The notes: a model not told the origin generated them from the letters alone. Numbered from the stretch's first letter, positions 1 through 12,105 are shown. The stretch: DNA of 64,000 nt from Agarophyton chilense (GCA_030374765.1 JARGXX010000007.1:496001-560000); one strand, 5' to 3'. Made by a program: numbers and translations.

Positions 1-2
1 TA

Positions 3-128
3 TTTGGCATAATGGGCAATGCTCCAGAAGATGTAGAAGGTGAGTGTTCGGAACTATTACAAGTCGCGGCTACAAATGATGAGGAGACAGAAGGAGAGGT
101 TGATAGCAATGGAAATGAAATGAGTTGA
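3..128 (+). CDS. 3' end of an unidentified gene (partial)
   Basis: An open frame runs in from the window edge for 41 codons and stops at TGA 126-128. It is rich in Glu, Asp and Asn (for example EDVEGE and NDEETEGEVD), as in the acidic tail of a soluble protein. It is the only stretch in the first 1.4 kb that reads like coding sequence. No domain can be recognised because only the tail lies in the window. It could also be a chance open frame; 41 codons is weak evidence. Confidence 0.3.
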   Translation, partial: FGIMGNAPEDVEGECSELLQVAATNDEETEGEVDSNGNEMS

Positions 129-1410
129 GATTGATGGGTGTTCAGCTGTGCTTGAGTCGGAGGTTGCAGCTGATGTGAGACAGAGAAAGATTTGGGCAGG
201 CGCATTGACTGCCAGTCTTTAGTTTTGTTGGAAAGGCGGTTTTAATTTGTCATAGAAATGTCGCAGAGTGGAAAAAGATGAAATTGAATGAAGCAGAAAA
301 ACAAAATAGGCTTTGGTAACAACCCTTGGTTTGGAGGATGAGTTTGTTGCACGCTACCAGTTTGGACGTTGCGGTCAAAGATAAGTAATAAAAAGTCTGC
401 AAACGATGCTGTAACGACGTCGGGCAGAATCTGAGGGATGATGGGGGTACAGAGGTCGTTGACTGGATCCTCAACGTCGGTTCAAAGTAAGCCATGAACA
501 CCCTTTGTCGAAAGCGATCAGAGAATGCTGTGGGTGTGGGGAAGCAGTCGGTGCGGGGATCCCAACAAAACGGCTTGTTGGATCGTTGGTTTCCGGAAGG
601 TGGGTGCGTAGCTTGCAGCATTGGATACCTCCTGGGTGAAAGACCTGAGGGATAAAGGGAGAAAGAAGGAGGGGCGGCAGCGGAGCGGAGATGGCGATGG
701 CAAGTTGCGGCCGCATTATGAGACACGAGCAACGCGGTAGACGTGTGGTCCATGGTGAGCTGGTGCTGAATGGTGACAAGGGTTGAGGAAGAGAGAGGAG
801 AGGGGGCCGGGAAATGGGATGGATTGGGTTGGTGGTGGTAATAGTGATGGATTGAGCAGGGTTAAGCTGAGGGTAGCAGAGGGACGGATCGGTAGCGAGC
901 AGTAGTAAGGAGAAAAAGGATGTGGCAAAGTTGTGTTGGAGTAACGGGTTGTAAGCGTTGAGAGGGAGATGACCGTGCGGGAAGAAGGAATGGTGCGGGC
1001 GGCGAAGAGTTTGGACGTTCAGGGAGCGCGAGAGGAGTGCAGACGTCCAGAGAAAGCCGTGGACGTAAGAAGTGATACCAGGCATCGATTCCGTTTTGAA
1101 AGAGCTGCACGCGAGCGCGCTTTTTCGGGCCTGCATGGCCAAAATGGACTACGTGCGCTCGGCAAGCGTGACACGCGTGGTCGTTAGTAACCTGAGACCC
1201 CCACCCTTTTCTTTTCACGGTGGACCTTATGCTCTCTGCTTCTTCTGCTACTCATCATCGCGAGGTATCTACCCAAGCTACTCTTCCTCCCTTGTCGCCT
1301 GCTTCCTTGCCTTTCGTCACACTCTTTCGTCGCGCTTGTCCAGGCCGTAGTTCTGTTTCTCACGCGCGTATCAAAGACTATGCATCCTAGAGGCTATTGG
1401 AAAAACACGC
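129..1410. other. Intergenic, no gene supported
   Basis: The + strand is purine-rich, so the - strand has long Ser/Pro/Leu-rich open frames (471-1142, 862-1218). Their composition is that of translated low-complexity DNA, with no domain. I see no RNA gene or repeat here. The stretch ends at the 5' LTR of element A. Confidence 0.5.
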
Positions 1411-2052
1411 TGTCTAGTATTCTACTATGTCGGGGAATCCGATGGGTTGGTTTTTCGCGAAATCGCGGTTGGAACTCATAAGTGAGTGTTATCATCAGCA
1501 TTGTGATATGAAACGGTATCCCGCATAGGATGCCTAGAGGCAGAATGTCTTAGTGGAACACGTGGTATCACGAGTGGAGTGGCTTGCAATGGCGCATGTA
1601 GTGGCGATCCACGTGGCTGGTTTTACTACCCTTTGTAGATGTAAGTCCATTAGGGACCATACCCATACAGTGGTTTGGCTAAGTGGCTGACCACTGGGTA
1701 TTATTTACGTATTATTTGGGCACTCACTCTGGCACACAGTATATAGTGTACCAGAGGTGAGCGCCGACTCCGAGTAAAGGAGACAACATAGGCATCATGA
1801 CTATTCTGTTCCTCGCTTAGGATTCCTTAACCGGAGATCCGGACGATCTATAATAGATATTAAGCCGCCAACCACTTCACGAGCCGTCTCGTACCTACGT
1901 TCCATCAACGTTTTACAGTTGCACTGTTCACCCTCGCTGGCGAGTAGTGGCCTTACACCGCACTTCTAGCTCGCTGGTGTTGTAGCTCTACCACCCCTTT
2001 TCCTCCGCCGCAAGCGACCCATCGGCAGTCCGAACGCTGTCTGGATACTACA
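1411..2052 (+). repeat. 5' LTR of element A
   Basis: It matches 11439-12105 throughout, including the shared ctactatgtcggggaatc block, the cattagggaccatacccat block and the ctcgctggcgagtagtgg block. It begins TGT and ends TACA. Compared with the 3' copy it lacks about 25 bases just before the terminal GGATACTACA. Confidence 0.88.
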
Positions 2053-2054
2053 AG

Positions 2055-2075
2055 TGGTCTCCCGACTTAGAACCA
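2055..2075 (+). other. Primer-binding site of element A
   Basis: Two bases after the LTR lies TGGTCTCCCGACTTAG, continuing to 2075. The same sequence sits at the same place in element B and, with a few changes, in element C. The leading TGG fits the complement of a tRNA CCA end. The tRNA could not be named, because the spacing from CCA to the T-loop-like bases is too short for a standard tRNA. Confidence 0.6.
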
Positions 2076-2267
2076 CTGTGGTCAGCTGCACTGAACAATT
2101 CGTTCCTGGAACGTGGAATCGATATCGATACTTGGAAGAAGTGGAATCACTACAGTTATTGTTTATCAAACCACCTCCGGCAATTGCGGAATTCATCGTG
2201 GTTGAACACGTGGTCGAGAAGTCGAAGGCACCATTTAGTTCGCACCTGGACTCAGGTTTGGTCTAGG

Positions 2268-4424
2268 ATGCCGAAGACCCGAAGCCAGTCGAGTACTGGT
2301 CGCCCCGGTCCTGCGGGACCACCCCCGAAACCGAGGCTCGCCTCATCTGTTGAAGCCGGAGAGCGGCTGTATCGTCAAGCGATGTCGCGCTCACGCTCGG
2401 TGAATGATGAACGAGATCTCTCGGATGTACCGGCCCCAGTGGCAGCGGCAGTCAAGCCCACCACAGAAGCCGTAGTTGACCCTGAGGTCGTCGGACCTCA
2501 AGAAGAGGATGATTTGCGCAGGGAAGTTCGTCGTCTCAAGTCTGAGTCAAGCTCTTCGAGTGTGCGCATGGTTGCGTTGGAATCGCAGATCGCTGCTCCT
2601 ATCGCTGATGTCCAACAATTACGCAGTGCGCACCAAGCACTCGTTCGTCAAGACGATGGGAAGCAGGTCTCTGCATCAGTGAAAACACTACGTGAGGATT
2701 TGAACCATCTACTGGAGAGGTACGGGAATACGCCCGATGCGCTACCCGGCTTAACCGTGGATGTAGAGAAAGTCCTTACTCGAGTTAACCCTCGTTTAGA
2801 ACGCCTGGAGGCGGCAGTTCATGCGCAGACTGCTGCTAAACCAGTCGTGCTGGAAGAGGAAGGAGCTCCTTTGGAGGAAGCTCGTTCGAAGAAGTCGAAG
2901 TCACGACGTAAGAAGCGGAAGTCAGCACGTGATTCGAGTGATGAATCGTCAAGTACGGAGGGTTTCAGTTCCAGTACTGATGATTCTGATGATTCAGATA
3001 CGTCAGATGGCGGCGACAGTGATGATGGTCATCGAAGGTCCCGATCTCGGAAGAAGAACACGTCTTCGTGGTTAATGAGAAAAAAAGGCTCACCTTACAG
3101 AGGATTGAAGGTGCTCCCGTGCACTAATCCGCTTTATCGGAAGGTCCTGAATTACAGGTACTACCGTCTGAAGGCGAAGAGCAAGAAGCGCTCAGGACGC
3201 GAAACCGCGAAGGTGAAGGATCACATCAAATGATTGAAGATCGGCCTTAATGATTTAACATTTGATGGGAAAACCCCCATTCTCGTTATCGAGTTTCTCA
3301 CTCGATTCGTTGCCGAGGCAGACACTCCAGAGACGAGTGCACCACAGGCATTTGTGTCTTTACCACACTTCCTGAAGGGTTTTGCTTTAGAGCAATATCA
3401 TTCCGTATGCGGATCATTGACAGCCGATGAAGGCGGCGTTACCTCATGGCCAGAGGCGGTGCAGTATTTGCTGCGCAGTTACGCGAATTCAAACGCGATA
3501 CGTCAGGCGATCCTGGACCTAAGGGATGTGACCCAAAAGCCTGAGGAGGGCGAAGCTGAGTACAGCTCAAGGCTTCACAAAGCTTCAGTCCGGTGTGGAA
3601 ACGTCCACTCGACGGAGGACAAGACTACCTTGTACATCGACAGGCTGGACCCGAGCATCAAGTCGTTGGTAGCTCGATATCGAGAGAAGCATGGAAGAGT
3701 CTCCTTTTTGGAGTTAGTTCAGTTTGCGAAAGCTGAAGGAGACGCGGCCAGAGCGCGTGGTAGCCCCCGTCGTTCAGTGGCTTTTGGAACCTCAATGGGT
3801 AAGGAGAAGATCTCCGCCAGAGTTAATCAGCACAGCAAACTGCTACATCTGGAATCTCCAGTTGACTCACGAGACTCGTCGTTGGCACCCAAAGGGAGTG
3901 ACTCGCATGAGGAGAAGGCGGTCCATTTAATAGAATATACGGACTCTTCTGTACCTACAGTGGATCTCCCACACTCGGAGTCTCAGGACGAGGAAGCCCT
4001 AATGGCTATGGAGGGCCGTAGCCCTATGTACCGTCCCTACACGGTGCCAGCAGAAGGAGGTTTTAAGAACGGGAAACCCGGATGGGTGGATACTCGCACG
4101 GCATACCGTTCACAACCTATGTTGACCAACCGTCGTGACGGTTTGATATGTTATTCATGTTATGGAAAACACCATTTTAGTGCAGAATGCACGCTTCCTG
4201 CAAAGGATCTGAGTCGTATCATGACGAATTATGAAGCACTCTCAGAAGAGGAAAGGAGCAGCGTACCGGCGGGCATGTATTGGAAAGCCAAAAGTTGGTT
4301 GTCCCTGACACCAATGCGCCGGACGGACAAGCCGGTTGCTCAGAATGCTGAAGTGTTACAACCCGGAACCCCAGTAGGAAAAGGCGCCTTTGAGGCGAAT
4401 AAGCAGGTGCAACCGGAAAACTAA
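2268..4424 (+). pseudogene. gag: gag of element A (one in-frame stop)
   Basis: The structural capsid/nucleocapsid protein. The start chosen is ATG 2268 (MPKTRSQS), about 215 bases after the LTR; the open frame extends further upstream without an obvious reason. The parts in order are a Pro/Arg-rich N-terminus, a helical stretch, a basic/acidic Ser-Asp tract (KKSKSRRKKRKS, then DDSDDSDTSD), a capsid-like domain (LPHFLKGFALEQ, AVQYLLRSYA) and a CCHC zinc knuckle C-x2-C-x4-H-x4-C near 4150-4190. A TGA at 3231-3233 interrupts the frame where element B reads through with Arg in the same context, so this is a nonsense mutation. The frame resumes directly and ends at TAA 4422. Confidence 0.85.
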
Positions 4425-4465
4425 GTGAGGGAGCCGCTAGGGGGTCGGCACTAGTCGATCCCGTA

Positions 4466-7400
4466 GTGCTGACCAGGGAGAGCTCGCCTCCCTGCTCCCG
4501 CGCTTGGAAGCCCAAGATTCTCTTGAGACCTCAGAAATTTCCTCCGTACGGAATCAATCAGCCGGACGGAAAGCGAGTACAGTTTGACTGTGAGTTTCAT
4601 CGTCCTTGGAGACGTTATACTTGCCCGTCGAAACGGGAAAGTTACCTCATGGTAGTGTCTAAAAGAAACTATAAGGTCTATGCCGACATGGACTCTGACA
4701 GGAATCTGTTATCTCGTCGATTGACTATCCTGGACACAGGTGCTGGTCCGAACTTTATACGGGAATCGGAGCTCACTCCTGCTGATTTAGAACGTATTCG
4801 ATACGGTCCTTTACCGGACATACGGGATGCCAACAAAAATGTTGTGAAGACACTGGGAACAGTTCGACTGGTGGTGCGTTTGGGACGCTTTGTAGTCCTA
4901 GTCGACTTCATCGTCTGTAAGACGTTAGCTGCACCAGGGGTACTGGGATGTGATTATTGCGACAAGTTTGTCGAAGCCATTCGCTCGTGAAGGAAACTAG
5001 GGGAACTAGATGATGTACCAATGGTACCAATTGTTGGCAAGCCAATGCGTCGTTGCCCCGAAGCACCTCCACTTCCACCATCTATGTAATACGCGAAATC
5101 CCGAGGACGTGTCTCGCCGAGGATTGGAGTAGCGAAGAGTGCCATGCTGAAGGCGCAAACCCAAACTTGGGTTCAAGTAAGAATTGAACGACACGGACTC
5201 GTGGTAATTCAACGGAATACTAGGATGTACGCATCCCGTGGATTGCTAGTCGCTAACGGCATTGTTCAGGTTGATTTTGGTAGCCCTTTTTGGATACTAG
5301 TGAGTAACTTCACCGATAACGATTACCAGATACCGAAGAATCAGGTTGTTGCAACAGCTTTGCCTCATCCCACAGTGGTGGTCCCTACTCATATTTCTAC
5401 TGCAGAAGTATTGGGATTAACCCATGTCGGTGACACAGACGACGAACTGCAAACTCCGTCTGGAGATCAATTGCAAACGGCAAAGGATCCAGAGAGCCTG
5501 GTCGATGAGCTAGACTTAGCACATGTGTCGGAACACTACAAAACGAAGATCAGGTCTATGCTGAAGAAGTATACATCCATGTGGAGTGGAAATCTAGGAG
5601 AGATGTCCGCTACGGAACACCACATTGATTTTGTCCCAGGGTCACGACCCATCTCCCAACCACCGTACAGAGCGGGATCGCGAACTCGCCAAATCGAGGA
5701 GGAGAATGTCAGCAAAATACTGGAAGAAGGAGTAATCGAAGCAGCTCAATCTGCTTGGGCCTCACGAGTGGTGCTGGTTTCGAAACCTGATGGTTCTTTA
5801 CGATTATGCATCGATTATCGAAAACTGAACGCAGTTACAGTTCGGGATACATACCTGTTGCCTCGAATGGACGAATGTATTGACAGCTTAGGAGAAGCGA
5901 ACGTGTTCACCACGTTGGACGCCAACTCTGGCTATTAGCAGGTGCCTGTAGCGGAAGAAGACCAAGAAAAAACCGCATTTGCGTGTCACGCCGGTCTCTA
6001 CCGTTTCAACAGGATGCCCTTTGGCTTAACGAATGCACCGGCTACTTTCCAGCGTACCCTGGACATGTTGCTCTCAAGATACAAGTGGAAGACTTGTTTA
6101 GTCTATTTGGACGATGTGATCATCTTTTCCCAGGATGTAGAAAGCCATTTTCGGCTTGTCGAGGAGATCCTCAAAGCACTACAGAGCACAGGTATCACCT
6201 TGAAGTTCAAGAAATGCGAATGGCTCGCTGGCACCGTCCGGTACTTAGGACACGTGATCAAACCGGGACAGCTTGCCATTCAAGAGGCACAGACAGCGGC
6301 TCTCCGCGAAGTACAACCTCCGTCGACACAGAAGCAATTGCGTTCTTTCCTCGGCTTGTGCAACGTCTACCGACGATTCGTGCCGCGATACTCGCATATA
6401 GCGGCACCGCTCAACGCAAAGCTGCGTAAAGGACAACCAGTACAGCTGGAACAATTCAGACAAGCTGAAGTGGAAGCGTTCGACACGTTGAAGACAAAGA
6501 TTATTACAGCCCCAGTCTTGGCGCTGCCCATCCCAAACCTTCCATACTCAGTGGATACCGACTCTAGCGAGTACCAAGTAGGGTGTTCCCTTTTTCAAAC
6601 ACACCCTGATGGTGAACGCAAACCCATTGGTTACTGGTCAAGATCGCTGAACGCAGCTGAGAAAAAGTATTCAGTTTCAGAAAAGGAATGCCTTGCAGTC
6701 GTTTAGACTCTAACCACATTGCGACCGTATCTCCAAGGAGAGCGTTTTACCGTCAACACTGATCATTCGTCTCCACGATGGTTACTGTCCATTACAGACC
6801 CGTCTGGTCGTCTCACACGAGCGCGCTTACGCCTTTCTGAATTCGATTTCGAAGTGAATTATAAGAAGGGACTGGCCAATGTCCAAGCTGACGCGCTATC
6901 GCGACTCAAAACACTGGGCGAAACCCAAGGCGAAATCGATGAAGAGATTCCTTGCTTCTACATGGAGACCCATTCACCATCTTTTGAAGAAGAGGAACAA
7001 GAGACCCTTGATGATTATTCGGATGCAGACTCGTTCCTTGCATTAACAGACACTGACCCTTCAGTTCAACTCGAGCAAATCTCGTGCACTGAGCTCCTCA
7101 ATGAGCAACACGCCGATACGTTTTGTGCGTCGATACGCTCTCGTCTTAACGGAGGGGAGGAGCTCCCTTTTTCAATCGATTCACGAGAAATACTGTTAAG
7201 ACATGTCGAAAAGCATGATCAAATCTTGATTCCATCCTGATTCCACAAGCCTTGAAGAGTCGAGTACTCCATCTGGCACAATACAGCAGATTGTCTGGTC
7301 ATTCAGGAGGAACGAAGTTGTTCATGACTCTAAGAAGAGATTTTTACTGGCCTACTTTGGCAATGGACTGCCATGCTACAGTGAGGTTGTGTACAACATG

Positions 7401-9255
7401 TGCGAAGAATCGCTTGAAGCTTTACAGGAAGCGGAAACCGATGAAGTTATTCCAGGCGAAAGCGCCTTTACAATACGTCAGTATCGACATCCTAGGGGAA
7501 TTGATTCGCTCAAGGCGAGGTTATCGCTACCTATTGGTAATCTCCGACCGCTTCTCGAAGCTAGTGCGGACTGTGCCGCTGAAGCGAATAACCGCAAACG
7601 TTATCGCACAGGCGTTTATCAAACACTGGGTATTTATATACGGACCACCAGAAGTTGTGTTATCAGATAATGGGAAGCAATTCGTTGCGAAGTTCTTTCA
7701 GAATGTTTGCCGCACTATGGGCATTCGAAACGTGTTTACCACGACCTATCATCCGCAATGCAACGGTCAGGTGGAGCGTTTCAACCGCACGCTGATAGCA
7801 GCACTACGACACTACATCGCGGACCACCCGAAAGAATGGGACATGTTTACTGATACTCTGTGCTACGCGTACAATACGTAAGTGCATACCTCTACGAAGA
7901 CGGCACCGTTCGACCTCGTGCTCTCACGTAACCCTCCGGCTTTACCGGTTGCGCTCGACGACGAGACAGAATTGGACGCGCCGACCCCGGCTAAGTACCA
8001 TCTGAAATGGAGGAATGACCTGATGGCCAGACCGGAAGAAGCCGCTAAAGAGTTATCAAAGACGCAAGCTCGCTATAAGCGAAACTATGACGCCAAAAGG
8101 CGAAGAGGAAATCCGGCAATCCGAGTAGGAAGTCACGTCTTCCTTCGAGTTGAAAGACCGGACAAACAGGAAGAATCTCGTCATAAGTTGTTGCCGATAG
8201 CGGCTGGACCCTTCAAAGTGGTGGACCTTGATGAAGACACAGTGGTCATCAAGACAGGTGAAGACGTTGAACGTGTATCGCGCGATCGCGTTGAAGTCGC
8301 GCCTGACCCGCAAGTGGAAGTCCAGGTCTCTGGTAGAACTAAGGAGGCAAGTGCGACGGAACGTTAAGGCAAAAGCCCAAGTGACTCTGGGGAGAGTGAA
8401 TCGCCACCAATGGCTCGAGTGGAGGAGAAAGCTCCTGATCTCCCACCGCCGGCGGTTGCGTACGCCAATCACGGACAGCTTCCAAAGTATCGGGATATGC
8501 CCCGTGGCACGCACACACCCGTAAGTACAGAAATGGAACCTGAAAGCAGGAAAGATGTTTTGGAATTTGGCCCCAAAAACTTGGAAACGAGTGCACGCGA
8601 ACACGCGCCGTTGCCGCTTCAGGCTGAACCGTCAGGTGAAGCGCCACTCGCTGTTCCGCCGATATCGGCTCCCACCCCTCGTGGGCAGGAAGAAGAAGAG
8701 GTATCGCCTCCTGTCGTGGTGCAAGCACCATCATTTACCCAACAGCGGTCAGAATCGGATAAACCGAAGGAAGTTCATCCACGAATGGAATTGAGAAGTA
8801 GCAAGAAGTACGCTTCTATGGAACCTGGAAAACAGGATAGCTCTTTATCTGAGAAAGGTTCTCAAGGAATGAGTACACTGCCCCTGCGGGCAGAACGACA
8901 GTTAGTCGACGAGCCAACGCTTAGCGACGCGGAGACTGCTAACACAGAGACGCTTGGGTCAGCCCTAAGGCATTTCAAACCTGTTAACAGGAGTCTTGCG
9001 CCAACAGCGAAAGCATTGAGAAACGCCCAGGAATATGTTATGGATCGCATATGTGAACATGGCGAGCATGAAGATACTAGAGAATTACTGTATCGAGTCC
9101 GTTGGTACGGTTTTCCTCCGGAAGTGGATACGTGGGAACCTATAGCTTATATCCCCCGTTCGCAACTCGTGCGATATCATCGACGCATGCGATTACCACT
9201 CCCCAGGGAGATCGACTTCTCGATAGTCGGGCTCATGGGCACATCCCATTTCTAA
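4466..9255 (+). pseudogene. pol: pol of element A: PR-RT-RH-IN-chromodomain (multiple stops)
   Basis: The frame begins just after gag. Aspartic protease: LDTGAGPNF near 4733. Reverse transcriptase: LRLCIDYRKLN, FGLTNAPATFQ and the catalytic YLDD at 6104-6115. RNase H: VDTDSSEYQVG, WSRSLNAAEKKYS, NTDHSSPRWLL. Integrase: an HHCC finger near 7266-7400, then catalytic Asp (SIDILG), Asp (LSDNG) and Glu (QVERFN), and a GPY/F-type module (AAGPFKVV). The chromodomain at about 9025-9190 has YRVRWYGFPPEVDTWEP. Stops at 4988, 5087, 5936 and 6704 lie in one frame; a shift near 7240 leads to a second frame with stops at 7879 and 8365. The stops at 5936 and 6704 are TAG where element B keeps Trp TGG. All integrase and RT catalytic residues are still present, so decay is by nonsense and frameshift only. 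Confidence 0.92.
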
Positions 9256-9279
9256 GTATGGGCTACCAAGGCAGTAAAA

Positions 9280-9500
9280 ACTCGAAAGGCGAGAAGAATA
9301 CAAGAAGTCATGTGGAAGAAAAGTGAAAACACGCAAGCACAGGACATTTACTGATTATCACCTAGGAAGAACTCGAGAAGCGAGAGAAGAAGGATTGAAG
9401 AACTCGAGAAGCGAGAAGAGATGATTGAAGAACTCGAGAAGCGAGAAGAAGAAGTTAAGAACTCGAGAAGCGAGAAGAGATGAAGACTAGAAGATAAGAA
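9280..9500 (+). repeat. Purine-rich direct repeat between pol and the antisense ORF
   Basis: Four or more copies of ACTCGAGAAGCGAGA, spaced about 28-30 bases apart, are joined by GAAGAAG-type fillers. The block lies exactly between the stop of the chromodomain frame (9255) and the 3' end of the antisense ORF (9588). Element B has a polypurine simple repeat of different sequence at the same place. It may serve in 3'-end formation for two converging transcripts, or as an internal polypurine tract; both are inference. Confidence 0.75.
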
Positions 9501-9587
9501 GGGAACTTGAAGACACGAAGTCACCGGAGTTTATTGGTATCAAGATATCACTGCAAGAGTGTTGAATAGGAGTCTTTTATAGGATTG

Positions 9588-11414
9588 TCAAAGAGACGTG
9601 CGAGCACGCAGGTTCGCAAGAAGCTGTGCTCGATCACCCTCAACTTGGTCCACGGGAAAGCCCGCATCTAAGAGGAACTGCCTCAGCGGATCCAAGCCTG
9701 GATCTTCGACCGGCACTGCACTCGGTTGTTGGGTAAACCCATGAGAGTACTCTTGAGCAACTCCCGCCGCTGCGGATTGATCGACGGAAGTCGCTACGCC
9801 TGCCAGCTCTGGCTCGTCCTCGTAACCGAGATCAGCCTCAGCTCCCGGCGCTTTCTCATACGGTTCCTCTCCGTTCTCGGATGGAGTAGCATTGTACACG
9901 TATCCAGTAAGATGGTTCGGTGGCATGTCACGCGGGTTCTCCCGAAGAAAGCGAGCCTGCTCGGAGGTGATCAACTGGCGCGTCCAGGGGTCGTACCAAA
10001 CGAAATCTCCAGCACTTGCTATTCGTCCAGGAGAATGGTCGTAGTGTCTTGCACGGGTTCCGCGAGCGGATTGATCAGCTGGCACTCCAGACCAGTCGAC
10101 ACTCTCGATTACATCTACAAGATGGAGGAAGTCGGCATGGTTCGCACGGGATCCCAGGACAAGGGAAAGATCGAGTTCTCTCGCATACTTTCGCGCTGTG
10201 GGCGACATGTACCAAACTCTAAAGGTATCATAAGCATCTCACAGGAGGAAGACGGCCATCTTGGCGATAAACTCGGCATAAACCACCGTCCCATATCCCG
10301 AGAACGGGTCGTTAACCAACGCGGACCCGATGTAGGAGATAGCCGGTGGGAGCTCCACAGGGCAACCACGAGGACTCTCGATCGCCGCCCAAAGCACCGG
10401 AATACCGATGTAGCGCCCGAAGCGCGCGTTTCGCCGGATGCGGTCAATCTCGATCATTTGATACGGCACCAAATAGCCCAAACGTGATCGAGTACGACGT
10501 TCCCAACGGGGATTATTCCAATAGGGAATGTCACGCTTTCGAAGGAAGCAGAACTCCGCACGGAGAAGAGGTTGCTGAAAGCAGAGAGCTGCATCACGCA
10601 CACCGCGCACACAGCGCCAACCGCTAACATCGACTTCAACGAGTGTCTCGATATACGAGTAGCCTTCACTGTCGGTACGGTCTTTCCAGGTATCTAGTTC
10701 CCAGTCCTGCGGGAGGAGAACCGTACTGATGAATCGGTGAAGACGCTTGTAAATCAGCTTGGTGAACCGCGTACGGGCTTCGGACAAGGTTTCCGTTGAA
10801 TATCGCGCAATCTCGTTGTCTGGCAAAGCAATATGGCTCGCCCAGTCGTCGCTATAAATCGCGTGTTCCGGAATACCGTCAGGGAAGTACCCACCGTGTA
10901 CAAACTGTTGTATCAACGCGTCATCGTGGATAGCAACTGGATCAAACCAGGGCGCTTGCGCGAAAAGTTCAACGTTGTCGAGAGGATCTCGTCCATGAAA
11001 ATCCGCAGGGTCCGGGTAGCTCCGCTGAGCACGACGAGAAGGAGCTCGAATCACACCCGCAGAGGCGACGTAAGCCGCGTTCGGCATCGGAGCCACGGTT
11101 GGCTGAGGTAACGGTACCGACCGGAATCCGGCGTACGGGGTGTGGAACGAACGGTATGGACCGAGTTGAGCAGTAGGCTGCGACGCAGAACCAGCAGTTT
11201 TTGACGGAGCCCCAAAAGGCACATCCTCAGAGTAGGGCTGAAATGGGTTGGACCCGGCGTTCGAATCCATCGCGAGAGATCGAGCTGAAGAGCGGTGAGG
11301 AAAAGAATGCTGTTGAGAACTGTAAGAGTTGGTCGTGCGGCGAGGAATTCGTGATGACGATGAGTACCCGGAACACCGGTCCGACTGCGTATAAACGCTT
11401 CTTGCGTCCCTCAT
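9588..11414 (-). pseudogene. Antisense env-position ORF of element A (one in-frame stop)
   Basis: On the strand opposite to gag-pol, a single frame of about 608 codons starts at 11414 (or ATG 11270, MDSNAGSNPF) and stops at 9588, interrupted only by TGA at about 10239-10241. At that site the homologue in element B has Trp TGG. Conserved blocks shared with B are APWF-P (near residue 150), the stretch LLRAEF then RTRSRLGYLVPY, ESPRGCPVELPP, YIGSALVNDPFSGYG, then after the stop VDVIE, HSPGR, a FVWYDPW-like block, SEQAR and a C-terminal DAGFPVDQV. No signal peptide or membrane segment is seen, so it is not an envelope protein. The homology suggests selection in the past. The function is unknown; I recognise no domain. 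Confidence 0.8.
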
Positions 11415-11428
11415 GGTTCGAGCTTAAC

Positions 11429-11438
11429 GAGGGGGGTA
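11429..11438 (+). other. Polypurine tract of element A
   Basis: GAGGGGGGTA lies immediately before the 3' LTR (TGTACTATTC...). It is the expected primer site for plus-strand DNA synthesis and helps fix the LTR boundary. Confidence 0.7.
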
Positions 11439-12105
11439 TGTACTATTCTACTATGTCGGGGAATCCGATAGGATGATTTTTCGCGAAGTCGCGGTTGGAA
11501 CTCATAAGTGAGTGATGTCATCAAACTTGTGATATAAAACGGCACAGCGCGTAGAATGCCAGGAGGCAAGGTACATTAGTGGAACACGTGGTATCACGAG
11601 TGGACTGGCTTGCAACGGCGCATGTAGTGGTGATCCACGTGGAGGGCTTTACTACCCTTTGTAGCTAGACGTCCATTAGGGATCATACCCATACAGTGGT
11701 TTGGCTAAGTGGCTGACCACTGGGTATTATTTATATATTTATTTGGGCACTCACCCTAGCATACAGTTTATAGTGTACAAGAGATGAGCGCCGACTCCAA
11801 GTAAAGGAAACAACATGGGCATCATGACTATTCTATTACTCGCTTAGGATTCCTTAACCGGAGATCCGGACGAGCTATAATAGATAGTCAGCCCCCAACC
11901 ACTTCACGAGCCGTCTCGTACCTACGTTCCATCAACGTTTTACAGTTTCACTGTTCACCCTCGCTGGCGAGTAGTGGCCTTACACCCCACTTCCAGCTCG
12001 CTGGTGTTGTAGCTCTACCACCCCTTTTTCTTCGCCGCAAGCGACCCATCAGCAGTCCGAACGCTGTCGCAGTTGTCTGCTCTCTCCTCTACAGCGGATA
12101 CTCCA
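11439..12105 (+). repeat. 3' LTR of element A
   Basis: It matches 1411-2052. It contains about 25 extra bases (from about 12068) before the terminal GGATACT block, absent from the 5' copy. In the antisense direction this LTR lies directly upstream of the antisense ORF, whose first ATG is only 25 bases away. Confidence 0.85.

Larger units (their letters stand above)
1411..12105 (+). mobile_element. Ty3/gypsy chromovirus A (decayed, full-length)
   Basis: The order is 5' LTR, primer-binding site, gag, protease-RT-RNase H-integrase-chromodomain (+ strand), a purine-rich repeat, an antisense ORF (- strand), polypurine tract, 3' LTR. Integrase after RNase H places it in Ty3/gypsy (Metaviridae), and the C-terminal chromodomain makes it a chromovirus. 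The element is about 10.7 kb, long for the class because of the extra antisense ORF. gag, pol and the antisense ORF are all broken by stops, and the LTRs differ at several percent of sites by eye plus a 25-bp indel near the 3' end, so it is an old, inactive copy. No perfect target duplication was found: 1406-1410 is cacgc and the bases after 12105 do not match. Confidence 0.93.

Noticed and set aside
471-1142. 223-codon - strand frame at the left end
   Set aside because: Ser/Pro/Leu-rich composition mirrors the purine-rich + strand; no domain and no supporting context.
2055-2075. Primer-binding site for initiator tRNA-Met or another standard tRNA
   Set aside because: The site does not fit the 3' geometry (T-loop to CCA distance) of any standard tRNA I can test by eye.
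9280-9500. CRISPR-like array
   Set aside because: Regular spacing comes from purine-rich tandem repeats within a eukaryotic retrotransposon; spacers are not unique sequences.
9588-11414. Envelope (env) gene, because of its position
   Set aside because: It is on the opposite strand and has no signal peptide, fusion peptide or membrane segment.
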